Origin: Pseudomonas brassicacearum subsp. neoaurantiaca
GTDB lineage: Bacteria > Pseudomonadota > Gammaproteobacteria > Pseudomonadales > Pseudomonadaceae
Assembly (NCBI RefSeq): GCF_013608025.1
Contig: NZ_VDLV01000002.1
Location: 1-64,000, forward strand
DNA length: 64,000 nucleotides
Direction: 5' to 3'
Both the position numbers and the translations under genes were made by a program. This document shows positions 8,604-16,375 of this stretch, one piece after another. Numbering within the stretch: the stretch's first letter is position 1; every line of letters starts with the position of its first letter. Under the pieces are notes generated by a model. That model saw only the letters and a list, made by a program, of their open reading frames with translations, searched no databases and was not told the DNA's origin.

Positions 8604-9572
8604 TCAGCTCGCGACCCGTGCCCCGGTCAGGCTTCCACTCAATTCATAGGCCGTCAGTTCGGCCTGGTGCGCCGCGAGGATTTCCGGCAACGAGCCTCGC
8701 AGGTACTCGACCCACGTCTTGATCTTCGCATCCAGGTATTGGCGCGATGGGTAGATGGCGTAGAGGTTCAGCTCCTGGGAACGGTAGTTGGGCATGACCC
8801 GCACCAGCGTGCCGTTGCGCAAACCTTCGATGGCGGCATACACCGGCAACACCCCCACGCCCATGCCGCTGGTGATCGCGGTTTTCATCGCATCGGCGGA
8901 ATTCACCAGGAACGGTGAACTGTTGATGGTCACCATTTCCTGGCCTTCCGGGCCGTCGAACACCCATTTCTCCAACGGAATGACCGGGCTGACCAGTCGC
9001 AGGCAGGCGTGGTTGAGCAGGTCGCTGGGTTTCTGCGGGCAGCCGCTGGCTTTCACATAGCCAGGCGATGCACAGACGATGCTGTAGGTAATTCCCAGGC
9101 GCTGGGACACGAAGCCCGAATCCGGCAATTCGCTGGCGAGCACGATGGAAACGTCGTAGCCCTCGTCGAGGATGTCCGGGACGCGGTTGGCCAGGGTCAG
9201 GTCGAAGGTCACGTCCGGATGGCTCTTGCGATACCGGGCGATGGCATCAATGACGAAGTGCTGGCCGATACCGGTCATGGTGTGAACCTTCAACTGCCCG
9301 GCCGGGCGCGCGTGGGCGTCGCTGGCCTCGGCTTCCGCTTCTTCGACATACGCCAGGATCTGCTCGCAACGCAGCAGGTAGCGCTTGCCGGCCTCGGTCA
9401 GGGCGATGCGCCGGGTCGTGCGGTTGAGCAGGCGGGTTTGCAGATGGGCTTCCAGGTTGGAAACCGCACGCGAGACATTCGCTGTGGTGGTATCAAGCTG
9501 CACGGCGGCAGCGGTGAAGCTTCCGGCTTCGGCAACACAGCTGAACGCGCGCATGTTTTGCAAAGTGTCCAT
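8604..9572 (-). CDS. LysR family transcriptional regulator
   Basis: A 322-residue regulator with the winged helix-turn-helix at residues 1-60 (SFTAAAVQLDTTTANVSRAV, then TRRIALTEAGKRY) and a substrate-binding domain behind it. It belongs to the large group that resembles AaeR/DsdC-like regulators of exporters and dehydrogenases. It is divergent from the export operon starting at 9895. That is the classic arrangement for a LysR activator and its target, so an aromatic acid or similar inducer exported by the FUSC pump is plausible. The inducer is not visible. Confidence 0.93.
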   Translation of the reverse strand: MDTLQNMRAFSCVAEAGSFTAAAVQLDTTTANVSRAVSNLEAHLQTRLLNRTTRRIALTEAGKRYLLRCEQILAYVEEAEAEASDAHARPAGQLKVHTMTGIGQHFVIDAIARYRKSHPDVTFDLTLANRVPDILDEGYDVSIVLASELPDSGFVSQRLGITYSIVCASPGYVKASGCPQKPSDLLNHACLRLVSPVIPLEKWVFDGPEGQEMVTINSSPFLVNSADAMKTAITSGMGVGVLPVYAAIEGLRNGTLVRVMPNYRSQELNLYAIYPSRQYLDAKIKTWVEYLRGSLPEILAAHQAELTAYELSGSLTGARVAS

Positions 9573-9894
9573 GGAGGGCTCTCTTGGAAGGTGCCAAATT
9601 GTGACATGAAGTTACAGCGTGACGGGACCCCGACTTTGGGATTATCGCGTTTACGGTAACAAAGATTCGCAGAAAGGTCGGCTTATCGCCGTTGGGGGCG
9701 GTCCCTAGAATTGCTGCCAATGCAGAGCGATCTGGTGTCAAGGACCTGTGGGAGCGAGCTTGCTCGCGATGGCGTCTGTGCATTCACTTCAGTGTTGTAT
9801 GCGAGGGCCCCATCGCGAGCAAGCTCGCTCCCACAGGTCTTTCTGCCATCCGCAGACTTCGTCATGCCCCTTATCTTTCAGGAATTTTGCGCCA
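9573..9894. promoter_or_regulatory. divergent intergenic region between LysR gene and export operon
   Basis: It holds a family B REP-like pair (9748-9834). The remaining about 170 bases next to the LysR gene, and 60 bases before the lipoprotein gene, must carry the divergent promoters. I see no convincing T-N11-A box or -10/-35 pair. The REP pair separates the two halves. Confidence 0.4.
9748..9834. repeat. REP-like repeat pair, family B
   Basis: Arms GTGGGAGCGAGCTTGCTCGC and GCGAGCAAGCTCGCTCCCAC flank a loop of about 40 bases, in the LysR/export intergenic region. Confidence 0.92.
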
Positions 9895-11460
9895 GTGCCG
9901 CGTTGCATCAGCAGAGAGCTGAAGACTCTCAGTGTTTGGGTTTTGACGTTATCCATCAGTGGTTGCATCGGCACGGGGGGGATTGCGCCGCAAGGCGAGG
10001 CCTTGTCGCCCAACCAATTGGCAACCGACGAAGCGATTCGCGAGGCCGCCCGCGACGCCCATTGGCCGACCCGCCAGTGGTGGAAAGCCTATGGCGATCC
10101 GCAGCTCGATCGCTGGGTTGAGCAGGCCGTGCAAGACAGTCCGAGCCTGGCCATGGCCGCCGCCCGGGTGCGGCAGGCCAAGGCCATGGCCGGTATCGCC
10201 GAAGCGGCCGAGTCGTTGCAGATCAATGGCGAGGCAACCCTCAAGCGCCACAACTGGCCGACCGATCAGTTCTACGGCCCGGGCGAGCTGGCCAATACCA
10301 CCACCTGGGACAACAACGCCGGCCTGGGCCTGAGCTACGCCCTGGACCTTTGGGGCCGCGAGCGCAACGCCAGCGAGCAGGCCGTCGACCTGGCCCATGT
10401 CAGTGCTGCCGAGGCGCGGCAGGCGCAGTTGGAGTTGCAGAACAACATCGTGCGCGCCTACATCCAGTTTTCGCTGCACTACGCCCAACGCGACATCGTT
10501 GCCGCGACGCTCCGTCAGCAGGAGCAGATTCTCGAACTGGCGCAGAAGCGCCTGGACGGTGGCATCGGCACCCACTTCGAAGTCAGTCAGGCCCAGGCGC
10601 CGCTGCCCGAAACCCATCGTCAACTCGACGCCCTCGACGAAGCCATCGCCTTGAGCCGCAACCAATTGGCCGCGCTGGCGGGCAAGGGGCCGGGTGACGG
10701 CGCGGGTCTGCAACGCCCCACCCTGGCGTTGGGGGCGGCGTTGAAATTGCCGTCCGCGTTGCCCGCCGAACTGCTCGGCCAGCGCCCGGATGTGGTTGCC
10801 GGACGTTGGCAGGTGGCGGCCCAGGCCCGGGGCATCGATGTCGCCCGAGCCGGGTTTTATCCCAATGTCGACCTGGTGGGCAGCCTGGGCTACATGGCCA
10901 CTGGCGGCGGGGCGCTGGAGTTCCTGACCGGCAAGAAACTCACCTACAACGTTGGCCCGGCGATCTCGCTGCCGATCTTCGATGGCGGGCGCCTGCGTTC
11001 GCAGTTGGGCGAGGCGGCCGCGGGCTACGACATCGCCGTGGCCCATTACAACCAGACGTTGGTGACTGCGCTCAAGAGCATTTCCGACCAATTGATCCGC
11101 CGCGAGTCGATGGACAAACAACAGGTTTTCGCCGCCGAATCCGTCGCCGCCGCCCAGCGCACCTATGACATTGCGATGGTTGCTTTCCAGCGCGGGCTCA
11201 CCGACTACCTCAACGTACTCAACGCCCAGAGCCTGTTGTTCAAGCAACAACAAGTGCAACAACAGGTGGAAGCGGCGCGCCTGAGTGCCCATGCCGATCT
11301 CGTGACGGCGTTGGGTGGCGGGCTGGAGGCGGGCAACGACATGCCAGTGGCACGCGCTGTCCCGTGGCGAGGGAGCTTGCTCCCGCTGGGTTGCGAAGCA
11401 GTCCCTTCAGGTGGGTGCTGCGCACCCAAGCGGGAGCAAGCTCCCTCGCCACGATGCTGA
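9895..11460 (+). CDS. outer-membrane efflux lipoprotein, NodT/OprM family
   Basis: TolC-like outer-membrane channel for the export operon. Two outer-membrane-factor repeats are visible (AYGDPQLDRWVEQA; then RPDVVAGRWQVAAQARGIDVARA). A lipobox LSISGC follows a short hydrophobic stretch. I chose GTG at 9895 because AGGA lies 11 bases upstream and it yields a normal signal peptide; the frame upstream is REP sequence. Oddity: the last about 33 residues, after TALGGGLEAGNDMPVARA, are encoded by a family A REP-like element, so the C-terminus is foreign to the family. The length is about 521 residues including this tail. The next gene starts inside the last codons. Confidence 0.88.
   Translation: MPRCISRELKTLSVWVLTLSISGCIGTGGIAPQGEALSPNQLATDEAIREAARDAHWPTRQWWKAYGDPQLDRWVEQAVQDSPSLAMAAARVRQAKAMAGIAEAAESLQINGEATLKRHNWPTDQFYGPGELANTTTWDNNAGLGLSYALDLWGRERNASEQAVDLAHVSAAEARQAQLELQNNIVRAYIQFSLHYAQRDIVAATLRQQEQILELAQKRLDGGIGTHFEVSQAQAPLPETHRQLDALDEAIALSRNQLAALAGKGPGDGAGLQRPTLALGAALKLPSALPAELLGQRPDVVAGRWQVAAQARGIDVARAGFYPNVDLVGSLGYMATGGGALEFLTGKKLTYNVGPAISLPIFDGGRLRSQLGEAAAGYDIAVAHYNQTLVTALKSISDQLIRRESMDKQQVFAAESVAAAQRTYDIAMVAFQRGLTDYLNVLNAQSLLFKQQQVQQQVEAARLSAHADLVTALGGGLEAGNDMPVARAVPWRGSLLPLGCEAVPSGGCCAPKREQAPSPRC
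11364..11452. repeat. REP-like repeat pair, family A, inside coding sequence
   Basis: Arms GTGGCGAGGGAGCTTGCTCC and GGAGCAAGCTCCCTCGCCAC. It supplies the C-terminal codons of the outer-membrane lipoprotein gene and ends two bases before the ATG of the FUSC gene. Confidence 0.93.
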
Positions 11461-13664
11461 GTATTTCTCCCGTGAAATATTTACTCTGGCTTCATCGCCT
11501 CGAATGGCGCCGTGGTTTCTACGATTGGGCCCGCAGCGACGGCGTGACCTGGGTCTATATCTTCAAGGTCTTGCTGGCCGCGTTCCTGACGTTGTGGCTG
11601 GCGATGCGCCTGGAATTGCCCCAGCCGCGCACGGCGATGATCACCGTGTTCATCGTCATGCAACCCCAGAGCGGCCAGGTTTTCGCCAAGAGTTTTTATC
11701 GCTTGCTCGGCACCTTGGCCGGCTCGGCGGTGATGGTTGCGTTGATCGCCTTGTTCGCCCAGAACACCGAGCTGTTCCTCGGCTGCCTGGCGATCTGGGT
11801 CGGCATCTGTTCGGCGGGCGCGGCGCGTTATCGCAACTTCCGGGCCTATGGTTTCGTGCTGGCCGGCTACACCGCAGCGATGATCGGCCTTCCGGCCTTG
11901 GCCCATCCGGAAGGGGCCTTCATGGCGGCCGTGTGGCGGGTGCTGGAAATTTCCCTGGGCATTCTCTGTGCCACCGCCGTCAGCGCCGCGATCCTGCCGC
12001 AAACCGCCAGTGCCGCCATGCGCAATGCGCTCTACCAGCGCTTTGGTGTGTTCGCCCTGTTCGTCACCGATGGCTTGCGCGGGCGCAGCCAACCGGAGGT
12101 ATTCGAGGCGCGCAACGTGGGGTTTATCGCCGAGGCGGTGGGCTTGGAAGGCTTGCGCAGCGTGACCGTGTTCGAAGACCCGCACATGCGCCGGCGCAAC
12201 GGTCGCCTCAGTCGCTTGAACAGCGAGTTCATGAGCCTGACCACGCGTTTCAACGCCTTGCACCAGTTGCTCGAACGGTTGCGCGCCGGCGCGGCGGACT
12301 CGGTGGTGAGCGCCATCAAGCCCGGATTGCAGACCCTGGCCGAACTGCTGGATGGCTTCAGCGCAAGGGCCTTGACCGATGCCGATGCGGCACGGCTGGC
12401 AGCGGCGTTGGCTGATTACAAGGCCGACTTGCCGGCCCAGGTGCGCCGCTTGCGTGCGCAATTCCAGAAGACGGATCCCAGTGACGCGCAGCAACTGGAT
12501 TTCCACACCGCTTATGAGCTGCTGTATCGCTTTGTCGAAGACCTGCATGGCTACGCCCAGACCCACGCTTCCCTGGCCGAGCATCGCCATGAACGCGAGC
12601 GCTGGGATGAGCCGTTCGTGTCGCAGACCAACGGCCTGGCGGCCGCCGCTTCCGGTTTTCGCGCTGCCTTCATCCTGCTGGTGCTGGGCAGCTATTGGGT
12701 CGCCACGGCCTGGCCGAGCGGCGCGACCATGACGATGATCGCCGCCGCCACCGTCGGGCTGTCCGCGGCTACGCCGAACCCCAAGCGCATGGCCTTCCAG
12801 ATGGCCTGCGGCACGTTGTTCGGGGCGCTGGTTGGCTTCGTCGAGATGTTTTTCGTCTTTCCCCTGATCGACGGTTTCCCCTTGCTCTGCGTGATGTTGG
12901 CGCCGGTGATCATGCTGGGTTCGTTCCTCAGTTCTCGACCGCAGCATGCCGGGGTCGGGCTGGGGCTGCTGATTTTTTTCAGCACCGGTTCCGTGCCGGA
13001 CAACCTGGCGGTCTACAACCCCTACACCTTCATCAACGATTACATCGCAATGATCCTCGGCATGCTGGTGTGCGCCGCCGCTGGCGCAATCATCCTGCCG
13101 CCCAACAGCCGCTGGATGTGGCGCCGGCTCGAACAGGACCTGCGCGAACAAGTGGTGTTTGCTATCAGCGGCAAGCTCAAGGGCCTGGCCTCGGGTTTCG
13201 AGAGCCGCAGCCGGGACTTGCTGCACCAGGCCTACGGACTGGCGGCGGGGCAGCCTCGGGTGCAGCGGGATCTGTTGCGCTGGATGTTCGTGGTGCTGGA
13301 GGTCGGCCACGCGATCATCGAGTTGCGCAAGGAGCAGGCGACGCTGCCGGTGCATCCGGCCTATGCCGAAAGCCAGCCATGGCGCCAGGCGATCCGCGTG
13401 ATGGGGCGCGCGCTGGTGCGGCTGTTCCGCCAACCGAGCCAGAGCAATCTGGAGCGTGCCTTGGTGGCGGTGGACCACGCAATCAGCCGCGTGCAAGCCA
13501 CCGACGAACCTTTCGCCCCGCACTTTGACACCTCGGCCCTGCGTCGGGTGAAAAGCTACCTGCACTTCATTCGCACCTCGTTGCTGGACCCGCAATCGCC
13601 ATTGGCCGGTTATGCCGTGCGGCATGCGGCGCCGCTTTCCCAGGAACTTGAACATGCCTCGTGA
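11454..13664 (+). CDS. FUSC family inner-membrane exporter (fusaric acid resistance / AaeB-like)
   Basis: Inner-membrane component of an aromatic-acid type exporter, 736 residues. It has two hydrophobic blocks of about six spans (near residues 30-150 and 390-510), each followed by a cytoplasmic region, as in the FUSC/AaeB fold. The first block carries LPQPRTAMITVFIVMQPQSG, a family signature. I chose ATG at 11454, which overlaps the preceding stop; GTG at 11472 is an alternative and closer to homologue length. No good ribosome-binding site is seen because the upstream DNA is the REP element, so reinitiation after the lipoprotein stop is likely. Confidence 0.9.
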   Translation: MLSISPVKYLLWLHRLEWRRGFYDWARSDGVTWVYIFKVLLAAFLTLWLAMRLELPQPRTAMITVFIVMQPQSGQVFAKSFYRLLGTLAGSAVMVALIALFAQNTELFLGCLAIWVGICSAGAARYRNFRAYGFVLAGYTAAMIGLPALAHPEGAFMAAVWRVLEISLGILCATAVSAAILPQTASAAMRNALYQRFGVFALFVTDGLRGRSQPEVFEARNVGFIAEAVGLEGLRSVTVFEDPHMRRRNGRLSRLNSEFMSLTTRFNALHQLLERLRAGAADSVVSAIKPGLQTLAELLDGFSARALTDADAARLAAALADYKADLPAQVRRLRAQFQKTDPSDAQQLDFHTAYELLYRFVEDLHGYAQTHASLAEHRHERERWDEPFVSQTNGLAAAASGFRAAFILLVLGSYWVATAWPSGATMTMIAAATVGLSAATPNPKRMAFQMACGTLFGALVGFVEMFFVFPLIDGFPLLCVMLAPVIMLGSFLSSRPQHAGVGLGLLIFFSTGSVPDNLAVYNPYTFINDYIAMILGMLVCAAAGAIILPPNSRWMWRRLEQDLREQVVFAISGKLKGLASGFESRSRDLLHQAYGLAAGQPRVQRDLLRWMFVVLEVGHAIIELRKEQATLPVHPAYAESQPWRQAIRVMGRALVRLFRQPSQSNLERALVAVDHAISRVQATDEPFAPHFDTSALRRVKSYLHFIRTSLLDPQSPLAGYAVRHAAPLSQELEHAS

Positions 13665-13854
13665 GATCGCCTTCCACGGCGTTTACATGCCCACCATGAC
13701 CCTGATGTTCTTCATCGCCGCCGGCCTGGCCTGGGCGTTGGACCGTTTCCTCTCGGGGTTGGATCTGTACCGTTTTTTCTGGCACCCGGCGTTGCTGCGC
13801 CTGAGCCTGTTCACTTGTCTGTTCGGCGCGTTGGCGCTGACGGTCTACCGTTGA
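13654..13854 (+). CDS. DUF1656 small membrane protein (AaeX-like)
   Basis: A 66-residue protein with two membrane spans (about residues 12-30 and 45-63) and the family opening PREIAFHGVYMP. DUF1656/AaeX peptides always accompany FUSC pumps and HlyD adaptors, though their role is not established. The start overlaps the FUSC stop by 11 bases and has AGGAA eight bases upstream. It is third in the four-gene export operon. Confidence 0.93.
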   Translation: MPREIAFHGVYMPTMTLMFFIAAGLAWALDRFLSGLDLYRFFWHPALLRLSLFTCLFGALALTVYR

Positions 13855-13864
13855 GATCGATGCG

Positions 13865-14728
13865 ATGAAAAAGTTTTTCAGCCTGCTGGCGACCTTGCTG
13901 GTGCTGGCCCTGGCGCTGTGGATCGGCCGTACGCTATGGGTGCATTACATGAACACGCCCTGGACCCGCGATGGCCGGATACGGGCCGACATCATCAATG
14001 TCGCCGCCGATGTCAGTGGCGAAGTGGTCGAGGTGCCGGTGCGTGACAACCAGTTGGTCAAAAAGGGCGACCTGCTGATGCGCATCGATCCCGAGCATTA
14101 CCGCATCGCAGTGAAGCAGGCGCGCTCCCTGGTGGCGTCGCGCAAGGCCACCTGGGAAATGCGCAAGGTCAATGCCCACCGGCGCGCCGACCTGGACAGC
14201 CTGGTGATTTCCCGGGAGAACCGTGACGACGCCAGCAACATCGCTGATTCTGCCCTGGCCGATTACCAGCAGGCCCAGGCGCAACTGGAGGCGGCCGAGC
14301 TGAACCTGGCCCGCACCGAGGTTCGCGCGGCGGTGGACGGTTACGTCACCAACCTCAACGTGCACCGTGGCGACTACGCGCGGATCGGCGAGGCAAAAAT
14401 GGCGGTGGTGGACATGAATTCGTTCTGGGTCTACGGCTTCTTCGAAGAAACCAAGTTACCCAAGGTGCAGATTGGCGATCCGGCGCAGTTGCAGTTGATG
14501 AGCGGCGAGGTGCTCAAGGGCCATGTCGAAAGTATTTCCCGAGGGATCTACGACCGCGACAACCCCGAGAGCCGTGAATTGATCGCCGATGTGAATCCCA
14601 CTTTCAACTGGGTTCGCCTGGCCCAGCGGGTGCCGGTGCGCATTCACCTGGACGAAGTGCCGGAGGGGATGCTGCTGGCGGCGGGGATGACTTGTACGGT
14701 AGTGGTAGAACCCCGCAATCACCGCTAA
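13865..14728 (+). CDS. HlyD/AaeA family periplasmic adaptor
   Basis: Adaptor that couples the FUSC pump to the outer-membrane channel. The 287-residue protein has one N-terminal membrane anchor (residues 4-24), then TRDGRIRADIINVAADVSG typical of AaeA/EmrA adaptors. A lipoyl half (VRDNQLVKKGDLLMRID), a short coiled coil, the second lipoyl half (VRAAVDGYVTNLNVHRGDYA) and a beta-barrel follow. It is last in the operon, 10 bases after the DUF1656 gene, and is followed by a REP-like pair. Confidence 0.93.
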   Translation: MKKFFSLLATLLVLALALWIGRTLWVHYMNTPWTRDGRIRADIINVAADVSGEVVEVPVRDNQLVKKGDLLMRIDPEHYRIAVKQARSLVASRKATWEMRKVNAHRRADLDSLVISRENRDDASNIADSALADYQQAQAQLEAAELNLARTEVRAAVDGYVTNLNVHRGDYARIGEAKMAVVDMNSFWVYGFFEETKLPKVQIGDPAQLQLMSGEVLKGHVESISRGIYDRDNPESRELIADVNPTFNWVRLAQRVPVRIHLDEVPEGMLLAAGMTCTVVVEPRNHR

Positions 14729-14734
14729 TCCCGT

Positions 14735-14863
14735 GTGGCGAGGGAGCTTGCTCCCGCTGGGTGGCGAAGCCGCCCCAAACCCGCCACCGCGGTGCGGCAG
14801 GTAAACCGGATCAGCCGGATTTCGGCAGCTGCGCAGCCGAGCGGGAGCAAGCTCCCTCGCCAC
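14735..14863. repeat. REP-like repeat pair, family A, long loop
   Basis: Arms as in other family A copies, but the loop is about 85 bases, roughly double the usual size. It lies between two convergent genes, the adaptor and the dehydrogenase. Confidence 0.9.
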
Positions 14864-14886
14864 AACAGCAAATAAAACAGGAATGG

Positions 14887-15711
14887 TTACAGTAACCGAT
14901 CCAACCCAAACCGCTTCATCAGGCCTTTCTCCAGCAATCCCTTGGGCAGCAAACCGGCCATTAGCGGCAACGCTCGGCTGCCGTTGCCCAGACGCAATAG
15001 ACGGGCTGGCTTGGGTTGTTGTACGGCTTTGAGCAGCGCCGCGGCGAATTCGTTGGCCGGGGTCGGGTTGTCCTGGGATGCCTTCGCGCGGGCACGGATA
15101 CCGTCGCGCAAAGGCCACCAGGGCGATTGTTCGCTGATGAGTTGTTCGGCTTCATGCCCGGCATTCTTGGCGAAGCTGGAAGCGATGGCGCCGGGCTGCA
15201 CTTCCATCACGCGGATGCCGAACGGCGCCAGTTCCATGCGCAGCGCATCGCTCAAGGCATGCACCGCTGCCTTGGAGGCGCAGTACGCGCCGGCAAATGG
15301 CGTGACCAGCACGCCGGAAACGCTGCCAATATTCACCGCCAATCCCCTGGCCCGGCGTAACACGGGAAAAAGCGCGCGGGTTACGCCGACAATGGCAAAC
15401 ACGTTGGTTTCAAACTGACGTTGCATGGCCGGGACGCCGCCGTCCAACAGCGGGCCCATGGCGCCATAGCCGGCGTTGTTGACCAGCACATCGAGGCCGC
15501 CATGTTGTTGATTGATCCGTTCGCCCAATTGCTCCAGCGCCTGGCCGTCGTTGACGTCCAGTTGCACGGCGGTGAATCCGGCGGCGCTGAGCTGCGCGAC
15601 GTCCTCGGGTTTGCGCGCACTGGCCCAGACCTGATAACCGGCCGCCTTGAAGGCATCGGCGAGTGCACGACCGATGCCGCTGGAACATCCGGTAATCAAC
15701 ACAACGGGCAT
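14887..15711 (-). CDS. short-chain dehydrogenase/reductase
   Basis: Classical SDR of 274 residues. It has the NAD(P) site TGCSSGIG at residues 7-14, NNAGYG in strand 4, and active-site YCASK (Tyr-x-x-x-Lys). The Arg and Lys after the first strand (SARKPED) suggest NADP preference. I chose the ATG at 15711, preceded by AAGGAATG; the longer frame has no support. The substrate cannot be inferred. It sits upstream of nothing obvious and is followed by a REP pair. Confidence 0.93.
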   Translation of the reverse strand: MPVVLITGCSSGIGRALADAFKAAGYQVWASARKPEDVAQLSAAGFTAVQLDVNDGQALEQLGERINQQHGGLDVLVNNAGYGAMGPLLDGGVPAMQRQFETNVFAIVGVTRALFPVLRRARGLAVNIGSVSGVLVTPFAGAYCASKAAVHALSDALRMELAPFGIRVMEVQPGAIASSFAKNAGHEAEQLISEQSPWWPLRDGIRARAKASQDNPTPANEFAAALLKAVQQPKPARLLRLGNGSRALPLMAGLLPKGLLEKGLMKRFGLDRLL

Positions 15712-15742
15712 GGCGCATTCCTTATGCAAAGGGGGAAATAGA

Positions 15743-16207
15743 TCAGTTGGAGAAACTACCCTGCAATCGCTCGGCGCGAAACTCCAGGGTCTGCGGACGA
15801 TAGCCGGGGCGCAATGGCGGGATCGGCAAGCAGTCCTGCCAATCGGCACCGGGCTGCAAGTCACCGGGGCCGCGATAGCGCGGTGAACTGTAGAGGTTGT
15901 CGGCGAGGTTTAGGGTGTCGCCAGGCGCGTAGGCTGCGATGCGCCAGCGTAGCTCCATCAACGGCACATCATTGCCATTGTGGATTTTCAACAGCAGCGG
16001 CCGGTCAGCGGGGCACTGGTCGGGGGCATGGGCGATGTGCATGTCCAGGCGAGCCAGTTGCCGGGTTTCGCGGCTTTCTTCAAAGAGCACCCACGCCGCC
16101 ACCAGCCCCAGCCCGACGAAGGCCGCCAGGGAGATCGGCAAGGCCTTGGCCGGGTAGCGCAACAGCAGGATGAGCCAGGTGATGACCAGCAAGACGCCGA
16201 TGAGCAT
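15743..16207 (-). CDS. small inner-membrane protein of unknown function
   Basis: A 154-residue protein with two N-terminal membrane spans (about residues 2-16 and 22-40), then a soluble beta-rich domain probably in the periplasm (LLLKIHNGNDVPLMELRWRI). That domain resembles an immunoglobulin-like or FxLYD-type fold in layout only. The ATG at 16207 has a strong GGAGG seven bases upstream. Similar genes are often labelled multidrug transporter in Pseudomonas genomes without evidence; I do not assign that. Confidence 0.8.
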   Translation of the reverse strand: MLIGVLLVITWLILLLRYPAKALPISLAAFVGLGLVAAWVLFEESRETRQLARLDMHIAHAPDQCPADRPLLLKIHNGNDVPLMELRWRIAAYAPGDTLNLADNLYSSPRYRGPGDLQPGADWQDCLPIPPLRPGYRPQTLEFRAERLQGSFSN

Positions 16208-16290
16208 GGTTGAAGCCTCCGTTCCGTCGCTACATCCTACCGAAGGGCGCGGGCGGTGGATATTCATGGGTCGTTGACCGTTGGTCGCCA

Positions 16291-16306
16291 CTGTCAGTCA
16301 TGACAG
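16291..16306. promoter_or_regulatory. inverted repeat upstream of rhs gene
   Basis: CTGTCA-GTCA-TGACAG, six-base perfect arms with a four-base spacer, 70 bases before the rhs start. It could be an operator; no regulator is known. Confidence 0.35.
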
Positions 16307-16375
16307 TAGGCGGCGTTGCGGGTCCGTTGGTTAGATGCGCTGCGATACTTTGGCACTGCAGCGGGACCCCTGTTG

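Noticed and set aside
9949..11292. 447-residue minus-strand frame opposite the outer-membrane lipoprotein
   Set aside because: Antisense shadow; no family features.
11481..13655. 724-residue minus-strand frame opposite the FUSC gene
   Set aside because: Antisense shadow rich in Gln, His and Arg with no membrane segments or motifs.
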